DNA of 21,352 nt from Pontimonas sp. (GTDB taxonomy: Bacteria > Actinomycetota > Actinomycetes > Actinomycetales > Microbacteriaceae). A program made the position numbers and the translations under genes. Under the pieces are notes generated by a model. It did not search any database. It was given only the letters and a program-made list of their open reading frames with translations, and had not been told where the DNA came from. Positions 13,799-20,858 of this stretch are shown here, one piece after another. The stretch lies in the NCBI GenBank assembly GCA_021741945.1, contig JAIOWV010000007.1:1-21352 (forward strand), in the 5' to 3' direction. Numbering within the stretch: position 1 is the stretch's first letter; the number at the start of each line of letters is the position of its first letter.

Positions 13799-16684
13799 GT
13801 GGCTATTTTCCTCTATCGCCTGGGCAAGGCGAGCTATCAGAACGCTGGGCGGGTGCTCGCTGTCTGGATAGTGGCCATGTTTGCACTGCTCGCCACGGGA
13901 CTTGGCCTTGGCGGCCAAACCGACGACGATTTTCGCATTCCCGGCAGCGAATCCCAGATTGCCTTTGAGCGCCTCAACGCCGTTTTCCCCACATTTGCTG
14001 GGGCAAGCGCTCAAGCCGTTCTCGTGGCGCCGGAGGGCGAGCGCCTTGACAGCCCAGTAAACGAGGCGCTGATCGAGGCGATGACGGAACGCCTATCGAC
14101 AAGTAGCGGGGTCGACGAGGCCGTCAGCCCGTTCGACGAATTTGCCGGGAGAGCGCTCAGTGACGACGGTCGGTACGCGTTCATTCAGATTAGGTTTGCC
14201 GTTAGCCAACCCAACGTGACTGATGAGATGCTGGACGAACTTCTGGAATCGCGCGAGGTTCTCGCTGGTTCTGCGCTCACTGCCGAGTTCGGCGGTGGAA
14301 TCTTCCAAGACCAAACCCCGGGCCTAACGATTGCCGAGGTGTTCGGCGTCATTTTCGCGGGGATAGTTCTGCTTATTACCTTCCGCTCGTTCCGCCCGGC
14401 ATGGATGCCCCTCTCGAGCGCGATTGTTGGCGTAGGGATTGTTGTAGGAATCATTTTCCTGATGGCCCTTGGAGTGACTGTTTCCAGCTCGGCCCCGTTG
14501 CTGGCTGTGATGCTCGGGTTGGCTGTCGGAATTGACTATTCGTTGTTTATCCTCTCTCGCCACCGCGACCAACTCGCCCGAGGCCATGGGGCCTTGGAAT
14601 CTGCCGCCACGGCAGTGGGAACAGCCGGTAACGCGGTTGTCTTTGCCGGTTTGACGGTCATCATCGCGTTGCTTGGCCTCTTCGTCGTCGGAATTCCTTT
14701 CCTGAGCGTCATGGGCGCCTCAGCAGCCATGGCGGTCGCCATCGCGATCGTCGGAGCAATTACTTTGCTGCCAGCACTCATGGGCCTGATGGGTGAGAAG
14801 CTGAGGCCTAAAGCCGGTTCCAAAGCCTTCCTGTTGGCCACCGCATCAGCCGAGAAACCCAGCATGGGCCGGCGCTGGGTGCGCATCGTGATGAAGTATC
14901 CGCTTGCGGTGAGTCTGGTGTCGATTCTGGGGCTCGGAATGATTGCTCTCCCAGCGCTCTCTCTTGACCTCAACCTGCCAGGTGGTGGACAGGAGCCAGT
15001 CGACTCCACCCAACGCAAGGCCTACGACCTCATCAGCGAAGGGTTTGGCCCCGGTTATAACGGACCTCTGTTGGTGGCGGTGGACCTGACGGGTAGTGAT
15101 GACCTGATGAAGGATCTAGATTTCCTCCGCGCAGAACTCGAGGTTGTCCCAGGTGTTGCCTATGTCAGCCAAGGATTCCCCTCCCCCGGTCTTGACACCG
15201 GCATCATCCAGGTCGTGTCAGAGTTTGCGCCCGATTCCATCGAGACCAAGAACCTTGTGGGTGAGCTGCGCGAGCGAGCTCCTGGGTGGGAAGAGTCCTA
15301 CGGAAACCCGCTAGCCATCACTGGCGTGACCGCGATTGGGGTCGACATATCTCAGCGGATTCAGGACGCTCTGATTCCCTTTGGCCTCGTTGTTGTGGGG
15401 CTTTCCATCATCTTGCTGCTGGCCGTTTTTCGATCCATCGTTGTTCCCATCAAGGCCGCTCTAGGTTTTGTGCTCTCTGTGACGGCGGCGTTTGGTGTCG
15501 TGGTTGCCATCTTCCAATGGGGATGGTTTGCTGACCTGCTTCACGTCACCCCGGGACCGGTCCTGAGCTTTATGCCGATTTTGTTGATGGCGGTCCTCTT
15601 TGGTCTGGCCATGGACTACGAAGTGTTCTTGGTTTCGGGAATGAGAGAGCAACACGACAAGACCGGCGATTGGCGCTTCGCCATCGAAGAGGGCTACTCC
15701 CAGGGGGCGCGGGTAGTTACCTCGGCGGCGTTAATCATGTTCTTCGTCTTTGCAGCCTTCGTCCCAGAAGGCTCCGCCACGCTCAAGCCCATCGCCCTCG
15801 GCCTGGCCATTGGCATCGCCTTCGACGCATTTGTGGTCCGGATGACGCTGGTGCCGGCTCTGATGGCGCTGTTCAAGAACGCAGCCTGGTGGTTGCCGAG
15901 GTCAATTGACAAACGCGTGCCCCACGCGGATGTCGAGGGCGAGGCCCTAATCGCGCATATCCACGATGTGGAATGGGCCGCAGCGACATCCGATTTGATG
16001 GTCCACGCCCATTACGTGGTTCTCGGCGATGAGAACCGCCGGTCTGAGCCACTGAGTTTCCAGTGGAAGACAGGCGACCGGCTTGACGTTGCGGGAGAGC
16101 CTGCGACCACGCGCCTCCTCGCCGCGACACTGGCTGGCGCCATAAACCCGGTCTCTGGCTCACTGCACGTCGGTGGGCATCCCTTCCCCAGCGAGGTTCG
16201 TCGCGCCCACGCAAAGGTGTCTGTCTGGAGCCCTCAGGACGTGGATGCGCTCACGCCGGTGGGATTGGCGCTTGAGGAGAGAATGCTGTGGTCAGGCACC
16301 TTGGCAGGCCTCGCACCACGAGAGCGCAGGGCTCTGGTTTCAGAGACGCTGACGAGAATAAATAGCTTTGGGGCCGAGCGTTTCCCCGGCAAGCCTATTT
16401 CTGGGGACTCTATTCCAGGCCTTTTGTCGCCTGAACAGCGCGTGCTGGTCTGGGCGGCAATCGCCGTGGCAGATGCTTCGCCGCTCTGTCTTGTCGCCCC
16501 CGCAGAGCCGTTGACCGATGGGGAGGACCGCGGCCTGTGGTGGAGCGCGCTGGACACCTTTGCCTCTCCCGAGCAGACCGTAGCGCTCTTTAGCCTGCCT
16601 CCAGCCCGGGCACTGGCCTCGATTTCAACTCCGACAACCATTACCGATCTTGCGGACGCTCACTCAGGAGCGCTGACACTATGA
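13799..16684 (+). CDS. MMPL/RND-family transporter with C-terminal degenerate ABC-ATPase-like domain
   Basis: This is a 961-residue protein. Residues 1-700 are an MMPL-type RND transporter: TM1 at about 17-37, a periplasmic-side domain, TM2-6 at about 178-330, TM7 near 367-388, a second outer domain, and TM8-12 at about 522-695. The proton-relay Asp-Tyr pairs are present in TM4 (GLAVGIDYSLF, Asp246-Tyr247) and TM10 (FGLAMDYEVF, Asp606-Tyr607), as in mycobacterial MmpL3. MMPL proteins usually move lipids or other envelope molecules using the proton gradient. Residues from about 731 to 945 are an added soluble domain that resembles an inactive ABC ATPase (separate entry). The GTG start directly follows the tetR stop, and the gene overlaps the YhgE/Pip gene by ATGA, so the three form one unit. 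Substrate unknown. Confidence 0.92.
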   Translation: MAIFLYRLGKASYQNAGRVLAVWIVAMFALLATGLGLGGQTDDDFRIPGSESQIAFERLNAVFPTFAGASAQAVLVAPEGERLDSPVNEALIEAMTERLSTSSGVDEAVSPFDEFAGRALSDDGRYAFIQIRFAVSQPNVTDEMLDELLESREVLAGSALTAEFGGGIFQDQTPGLTIAEVFGVIFAGIVLLITFRSFRPAWMPLSSAIVGVGIVVGIIFLMALGVTVSSSAPLLAVMLGLAVGIDYSLFILSRHRDQLARGHGALESAATAVGTAGNAVVFAGLTVIIALLGLFVVGIPFLSVMGASAAMAVAIAIVGAITLLPALMGLMGEKLRPKAGSKAFLLATASAEKPSMGRRWVRIVMKYPLAVSLVSILGLGMIALPALSLDLNLPGGGQEPVDSTQRKAYDLISEGFGPGYNGPLLVAVDLTGSDDLMKDLDFLRAELEVVPGVAYVSQGFPSPGLDTGIIQVVSEFAPDSIETKNLVGELRERAPGWEESYGNPLAITGVTAIGVDISQRIQDALIPFGLVVVGLSIILLLAVFRSIVVPIKAALGFVLSVTAAFGVVVAIFQWGWFADLLHVTPGPVLSFMPILLMAVLFGLAMDYEVFLVSGMREQHDKTGDWRFAIEEGYSQGARVVTSAALIMFFVFAAFVPEGSATLKPIALGLAIGIAFDAFVVRMTLVPALMALFKNAAWWLPRSIDKRVPHADVEGEALIAHIHDVEWAAATSDLMVHAHYVVLGDENRRSEPLSFQWKTGDRLDVAGEPATTRLLAATLAGAINPVSGSLHVGGHPFPSEVRRAHAKVSVWSPQDVDALTPVGLALEERMLWSGTLAGLAPRERRALVSETLTRINSFGAERFPGKPISGDSIPGLLSPEQRVLVWAAIAVADASPLCLVAPAEPLTDGEDRGLWWSALDTFASPEQTVALFSLPPARALASISTPTTITDLADAHSGALTL
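15989..16633 (+). other. Degenerate ABC-transporter nucleotide-binding domain within the MMPL protein (residues about 731-945)
   Basis: The landmarks of an ABC ATPase appear in order. SEPLSFQWKTGDRLDVAG matches 'l.dvsf.v..Ge.valvG'. GEPATTRLLAATLAG sits where 'GpnGaGKSTLlr.laG' belongs. INPVSGSLHVGGHP matches '..P.sG.i.i.G'. SVWSPQ is at the Q-loop position. LLSPEQRVLVWAAIAVADAS matches 'LSGGqrQRvalArAla'. LCLVAPAEPLTD matches 'llLLDEPts.LD'. The Walker A lysine and GKS/T core are missing, the signature LSGGQ is reduced to LSPEQ, and the Walker B aspartate is replaced. ATP hydrolysis is therefore unlikely, and a structural or regulatory role is inferred. Confidence 0.65.
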
Positions 16685-18477
16685 AAAACATTTCCTCGGT
16701 GGCGCTCTGGGTTCTTGTCGCCCTGGTCACCCCTGTCATCATCATCGGCGGTTTGCTCGGCGCTCTATCGTCAGCGGGCGATGGCTTGGAAAGGGTGCCC
16801 GTCGCCCTCGTGAACAACGACGAGTTGATTAGAGAAACTGATGAGGAAGGCGAAGAGAGCATCATCTTCGCTAGCAAACCGCTGGTGACCGAGCTTGTCA
16901 CGTCTGAGGACTTTGCCGTGGACTGGCTAGTCACCAACTCAGAGCAAGCGCGGGAGCTACTCGCCACCGGTGACGTCTATGGCATCGTCGAGATCCCCGA
17001 AGACTTCTCCCGTGCCGTGACGACACTGGATAGCGACGATCCCCAGCAAGCGACCTTCACGATCGTCACGGACTCTTCCCAGAGCTATCTCGCGGGCGTG
17101 CTCGCAGACCAGGTTGGGGCCGCGCTCGCAGCCGGCATAAGCGACGAGTTCGGTTCAGGAATCATGGAGGGCTTGTTCACAGCCATTGTCGACATCTCCG
17201 ATGGATTCCAGGAGACAGCCGATGCCGCCGAAACACTTGCTTCGGGGGTCGAAGAACTCTCTGATGGGGTGGGCGAGCTCGCTTCGGGATATGAAGAATT
17301 TGACGATGGCCTTGGTGAATTCGCTGCCGGAACGCGCAGCCTGTCCGATGGACTCGATGCGCTCAGTGAGGGAACAGCACAGCTTGGCGAGCTCTCCACC
17401 GGCATTTCGTCCTACACAAGTGGCGTATCAACGCTCTCTGGCGGGCTGTCCACCATCAAATCCAGCGGTGCGCTAACCGGAAACCCAGCAGAGGCCACCC
17501 TGAACACCCTCATCGACAGCCTTGCTGCGGCAGCAGCTGGAGGAACCACGCTCTCCTCGCAAGCATCAACGGCCCTCACCGGCGTTCGAGACGGGGTTGT
17601 GGCCCTCGACAAGGGCGCCGACGCCCTCGCCGATTCAAGCGTTGATTTGGAGGCTGGCTCTAGCGATATTCGCGACGGTCTTAGTGACCTCGCCGAGGGC
17701 ACAGTGGATCTTTCTGATGGTTCCCGTCAGTTTGCCGACGGTCTCGCCGATGGCGCCGCGGAGCTCAGTGACAATGCCTTCGGCGCCGCTGACGATGAAA
17801 CGGCAAGCGTGCTGACAAGCCCCGTCGCCTTTAGTAGCCAAGACCGCTCGGGTGATGTATCCCTCCAGGAAACGTTCTCTAGCGTCTTGGCACCAGTGGG
17901 CATGTGGTTGGTCGCACTCCTGTACTTCCTGGTGCTGCCCTCCTACTCCTCCCGAGTGCTTGGCAGTAGCGCCAAGACCTCAACCCTGCTCAGTCGCGCA
18001 CTTCGGCCGGTGATCGGTGTCGTCGTGGCATGGACCGCAATTGTCACTCTCATGATTCATACGCTGGGCAGCATCTCGTGGTCGAGCGTCGTCATTACAG
18101 CTCCACTGGTCGCCCTCACAGCAGTGTCCTTTGCCGCGCTCCACTTCGCCATCTGGGTATGGAATCCACGATGGCTGGCACCGCTGTCTCTTGGTGCGTT
18201 CGTCATCCAGATTGTGAGCCTCGGGAACTTGATTCCGCTGGAGATCTTGCCAAGCTTCTATCAAGCAGTGTCTGGTCTCACACCACTGGGGTGGTCAATT
18301 GAAGCGTTAATCGCTGCTTTCGCAGGAGCCGAAGGCTCCAGGTTGTCGGCACCGATTGCTGCGCTTGTAGTCCTGACGGCAGTATCGATTGTGCTCTCTG
18401 CGCTGAGTCTCGAATCCAGACGGACCGCAGGAATCCGGAGCGAAGTAATGTTGCCCGCTAGCTACCCCACCCGGTGA
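16681..18477 (+). CDS. YhgE/Pip-type membrane protein (ABC-2-like)
   Basis: This 598-residue protein has the YhgE/Pip layout: one N-terminal transmembrane segment (about 8-30), a long outer region (31-400), and about five to six C-terminal segments (403-585) of ABC-2 permease type. VPVALVNNDE (39-48) is the family's typical motif after TM1. The outer region from about 172 to 362 is full of short repeats of the form 'L..G...L..G' (for example LSDGVGELASGYEEF, LSDGLDALSEG, LEAGSSDIRDGLSDLAEG), expected to form a long coiled rod. The family includes phage-receptor and type VII secretion-linked proteins (Pip, YueB/EsaA relatives). The ATG overlaps the MMPL stop (ATGA), implying a tightly linked product. 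The 3' end overlaps the opposing DUF3145 gene by 16 bases. Confidence 0.88.
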   Translation: MKNISSVALWVLVALVTPVIIIGGLLGALSSAGDGLERVPVALVNNDELIRETDEEGEESIIFASKPLVTELVTSEDFAVDWLVTNSEQARELLATGDVYGIVEIPEDFSRAVTTLDSDDPQQATFTIVTDSSQSYLAGVLADQVGAALAAGISDEFGSGIMEGLFTAIVDISDGFQETADAAETLASGVEELSDGVGELASGYEEFDDGLGEFAAGTRSLSDGLDALSEGTAQLGELSTGISSYTSGVSTLSGGLSTIKSSGALTGNPAEATLNTLIDSLAAAAAGGTTLSSQASTALTGVRDGVVALDKGADALADSSVDLEAGSSDIRDGLSDLAEGTVDLSDGSRQFADGLADGAAELSDNAFGAADDETASVLTSPVAFSSQDRSGDVSLQETFSSVLAPVGMWLVALLYFLVLPSYSSRVLGSSAKTSTLLSRALRPVIGVVVAWTAIVTLMIHTLGSISWSSVVITAPLVALTAVSFAALHFAIWVWNPRWLAPLSLGAFVIQIVSLGNLIPLEILPSFYQAVSGLTPLGWSIEALIAAFAGAEGSRLSAPIAALVVLTAVSIVLSALSLESRRTAGIRSEVMLPASYPTR

Positions 18478-18965
18478 AACCAAACCACCGGAGTCTGATC
18501 GCCGGCGTGCCGGAAGGGCTCTAACTCCTCGTCCCACGCCCGGCCAAGGGCCAAGCGAAGTTCACGGCTGATTTCCTCGGGGTCGCCCGCTGCGACCTCC
18601 AGGGCATAGATGATGCGGTCTTCGGGAACAACCGTGTTGCCCAGCGCATCCATGTGCGAATAGAAGACACCCAAATCGGGTGTGTGCATGAAGCGACCAC
18701 CGTCAACGCCTGGAGATGCCTCTTCTGTCACCTCAAAGCGCAGATGCTCCCAGCCGCGCAGCGCGCTGGCAAGCGCTGCTCCTGAGCCGACAGGCCCTTC
18801 CCACTCGTATTCGGTGCGAAGCGTGCCCGGCAATACGGGTTGATCCACCCACGAGAAACTCACAGCGTGACCGAGCGCCTTGCCCGCTGCCCACTCAAGA
18901 TGAGGGCACAGCGCGCGCGGCGCAGAGTGCACAAAGAGCACCCCGCGGGTCACGTGCGTGGACAT
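18462..18965 (-). CDS. DUF3145 family protein
   Basis: This is a 167-residue soluble protein of the actinobacterial family DUF3145, recognised by TRGVLFVHSAPRALCPHLEW at the start, the central LRFEVTEEASPG(V)DGGRFMHTPDLG segment, and LGRAWDEELEPFRHAG near the end. The function is unknown. From memory of the Streptomyces coelicolor genome, a DUF3145 gene lies directly after fabF; here it is separated from fabF only by the tetR-MMPL-YhgE/Pip unit and is inverted relative to fab. The ATG at 18965 is preceded by GGGAGAAG. Lack of a signal peptide or membrane segment indicates a cytoplasmic protein. Confidence 0.9.
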   Translation of the reverse strand: MSTHVTRGVLFVHSAPRALCPHLEWAAGKALGHAVSFSWVDQPVLPGTLRTEYEWEGPVGSGAALASALRGWEHLRFEVTEEASPGVDGGRFMHTPDLGVFYSHMDALGNTVVPEDRIIYALEVAAGDPEEISRELRLALGRAWDEELEPFRHAGDQTPVVWFHRVG

Positions 18966-19072
18966 CGTCTTCTCCCATTCCGTTGGTTCGACTTCCCCAT
19001 CGACCGCGGAATGCGTGAGTGACTATGACGTCATGGCTTTCGCCTAACTCCAGTATGACCAGGGTTTGGCTG

Positions 19073-19102
19073 AAAAAACAAATGGCGCTGTGGCCGAAGC
19101 GC
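19073..19102 (-). terminator. Probable intrinsic terminator after the DUF1684 gene
   Basis: On the minus strand, shortly after the DUF1684 stop, a GCGCT/AGCGC stem with an 8-base loop (19085-19102) is followed by CATTTG and a run of six T's (19078-19073). The stem is short and the T-run begins several bases after it, so strength is uncertain. Confidence 0.42.
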
Positions 19103-19106
19103 AGGC

Positions 19107-19919
19107 CTAGCCGTGAAGTAGCGAGCCGTCCTTGGCCATGACGTTCTTCTCGCCGGCCTCAATCGCGAAGGGAAAACGGTTCTGCGCAGGCGGAAGCGGA
19201 CAGTTAAAGGCGTAGCTAAAGGCGCAGGGCGGAAGAATCGCGTAGTTGAAGTCGAGAGTGATCGTGCCATCGGGATTCGGCGCCAAGAATAGGAACCGGC
19301 CAACGCTGTAAGTCGAGGCGCCATTGGTCGCATCAGAAAAAACCAGTTGAAGTGCTCGGCCTGCTTTGAACGCGGCGATTGAGTACTCGGTGCCCTCGTG
19401 CGTAAACCGAATCTCGCCGGGGACGACCTCGTCCCTGGCTACGCCCTCGTCTTTGAGGTGCTCGAAGCCCACGCTCTTGCCACCGGGTATCTCGGTCCAC
19501 GAACCGGTGATGATCCATGCTTCGTTGTAGTCAAAGGCGTCGATCGTCCCAAACTTCTGAATCCCCTCGGACTCCGTGTCCCAAACGCGCAGCGCGTAAC
19601 CGCCTTCGCCGGAAATGACGTGACCGCTCACATTCTCGCTGAAGACCACCGTGGAGGGAGCATCGTCATCTTTGCCGCGGACAATGACAGATCCTTCGAC
19701 AAGCGCGCCATCCACATGAATCTGGTCCTCGGTTGTGGCAGTCACTACGAGGCCAGAACCGCCGTCAGTCCTTGGCGCCCAGATTCCTGGGACACCCCAA
19801 ATTGTCTGTTCGGTGTCAACCCATTGGGTGTTTGTCAGAGCCAGCGGGCCCTGTGGTGCCACAGCCGCAAGGTTTCGTCGCTCATGGAAAACCGCAAGGG
19901 CCTCTGCCGCACTCGTCAT
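19107..19919 (-). CDS. DUF1684 family protein
   Basis: This 270-residue protein belongs to DUF1684, recognised by its C-terminal signature LDFNYAILPPCAFSYAFNCP followed by LPPAQNRFPFAIEAGEK. The N-terminus EALAVFHERRNLAAVAPQGP and LTNTQWVD also fit the family ('..F...R...... G.L.L...WL'). The activity is not established. The protein is mostly beta-strand-like, without signal peptide or membrane segments. The start is set at the ATG at 19919 because GAGGAG precedes it at good spacing; the frame is open for 25 codons further upstream but without family similarity. It lies 86 bases after the toxin gene on the same strand, and a terminator-like hairpin follows it. Confidence 0.9.
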   Translation of the reverse strand: MTSAAEALAVFHERRNLAAVAPQGPLALTNTQWVDTEQTIWGVPGIWAPRTDGGSGLVVTATTEDQIHVDGALVEGSVIVRGKDDDAPSTVVFSENVSGHVISGEGGYALRVWDTESEGIQKFGTIDAFDYNEAWIITGSWTEIPGGKSVGFEHLKDEGVARDEVVPGEIRFTHEGTEYSIAAFKAGRALQLVFSDATNGASTYSVGRFLFLAPNPDGTITLDFNYAILPPCAFSYAFNCPLPPAQNRFPFAIEAGEKNVMAKDGSLLHG

Positions 19920-20005
19920 TCTTAATTCTCCTCTGGGGTGAGCCCTACGGTACCCGCACCCCACCCCAATCCGGTGGCGGCGAGCCGACAACAAGCGACT
20001 TGCGT

Positions 20006-20410
20006 CTACCCTTGCCCCTCTCGCCAGTTTTCGAGGACAAGTCCTTGCACCCTCTGAAAGTGGGCTGCATTTCCGGTGACCAAAGTTGCCTGTAGATAGC
20101 GAGCATGCCCTGCAATCATCTGGTCCACGGCCCCGGAGGGCCTGCCCTGCTCTTCGAGCTCGAACCGCACCATAGCCGCCTCCCTCGCAGCACCCCGATC
20201 AAAGGGAACCAGGGGTGCGGCCCGCAGAAACTTTTCGAGCGCAGTGTGGGAGCGCGCGGTCAGTTTGCCCTTCTCCAGCCCGAACTGGAGCTCCGCGTAA
20301 ACAAGGGAACTAATCGCCCAAACGTCGCGGTCAAGAGCGCCAAGTCGCTCAAGGACCCTCGGGTGACCCATAACGGCTTCGCTGCAGATATCGGTATCGA
20401 GCAGGAACAC
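20006..20410 (-). CDS. vapC: PIN-domain ribonuclease toxin, VapC family
   Basis: This 134-residue PIN-domain protein is a probable toxin that cuts RNA using bound Mg2+. Conserved acids are visible: Asp5 in FLLDTDICSEAV, Glu40 in SSLVYAELQFG and Asp96 in GAVDQMIAGHA, a block very typical of VapC; LVTGNAAHFQRVQGLVLENW is the usual C-terminal motif with Asn114. All core residues are intact, so it is probably active. The GTG start overlaps the antitoxin stop by one base (TAGTG), which ties its translation to the antitoxin. VapC enzymes commonly cut initiator tRNA or a rRNA loop; the target here is unknown. Confidence 0.92.
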   Translation of the reverse strand: MFLLDTDICSEAVMGHPRVLERLGALDRDVWAISSLVYAELQFGLEKGKLTARSHTALEKFLRAAPLVPFDRGAAREAAMVRFELEEQGRPSGAVDQMIAGHARYLQATLVTGNAAHFQRVQGLVLENWREGQG

Positions 20411-20685
20411 TAGAGCCCCTCATCCAACGGCGACACCCGCGGCGGGTCAGAACGCAGAGTGAGCCCATCAAAGCCAGCGTCTGGAAGGTACTCCTGACCC
20501 TGCATGAATTCAAAGAAGTCCTGGGTATCGAGGGGATCGCTCTGATTGAGATACACCCTGCCCGTGCGCTCATCTCGAACAAGGGTGACCGGAGCGTTCG
20601 GATCCAACCAACCCGCGGGGATGCGAAGGGCAACGCTTCCTCCTGTTCGAAACAGTCTGGTGGTGGTCATGTCCATCAGTGTCAC
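20410..20685 (-). CDS. vapB: Antitoxin of VapBC type (AbrB-like DNA-binding)
   Basis: This protein has up to 91 residues. The N-terminal part (TTTRLFRTGGSVALRIPAGW) has the AbrB/SpoVT swapped-hairpin pattern of VapB antitoxins, and the C-terminal part (about 50-91, acidic and with few hydrophobic residues) would wrap the toxin. Three starts are possible: GTG at 20685, ATG at 20676 and ATG at 20670; a GGGG stretch lies upstream of the ATG at 20676, which may be the true start. It is encoded directly before vapC, as usual for the pair. It likely represses its own operon through the palindrome at 20699-20715. Confidence 0.85.
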   Translation of the reverse strand: MTLMDMTTTRLFRTGGSVALRIPAGWLDPNAPVTLVRDERTGRVYLNQSDPLDTQDFFEFMQGQEYLPDAGFDGLTLRSDPPRVSPLDEGL

Positions 20686-20698
20686 CCCATTCAGTGTG

Positions 20699-20715
20699 TA
20701 TATACAGAGTATATA
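20699..20715 (-). promoter_or_regulatory. AT-rich inverted repeat with -10 box, candidate VapBC operator
   Basis: TATATAC (20699-20705) and GTATATA (20709-20715) are perfectly complementary around AGA. On the minus strand the right half contains TATACT (20713-20708), a good -10 box for vapBC. Autorepression by VapB-VapC complexes at such AT-rich palindromes is known for the family. A clear -35 box is not seen. Confidence 0.6.
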
Positions 20716-20858
20716 TGTGTCGGATGTGAATAACCGATCTTTGGTGTCGCCCTGTGTTCAGGGAAAGGAAAGGTTGCGCTGTTACTCTCAAAACATCTAG
20801 GGGTCGTTCTTTGGTTCCTCATCGGCTGAGAAGTCAGTATCGAGCGAACGCAGGAACC

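Noticed and set aside
16685..18477. Repeated DNA in the YhgE/Pip gene as a possible CRISPR or tandem array
   Set aside because: The repetition is at the protein level (L..G units) with varied codons and no constant repeat-spacer lengths.
20774..20803. TTGCGC and TAGGGG as a promoter for the desaturase gene
   Set aside because: The -10 lacks the final T of TAnnnT and spacing is only approximate.
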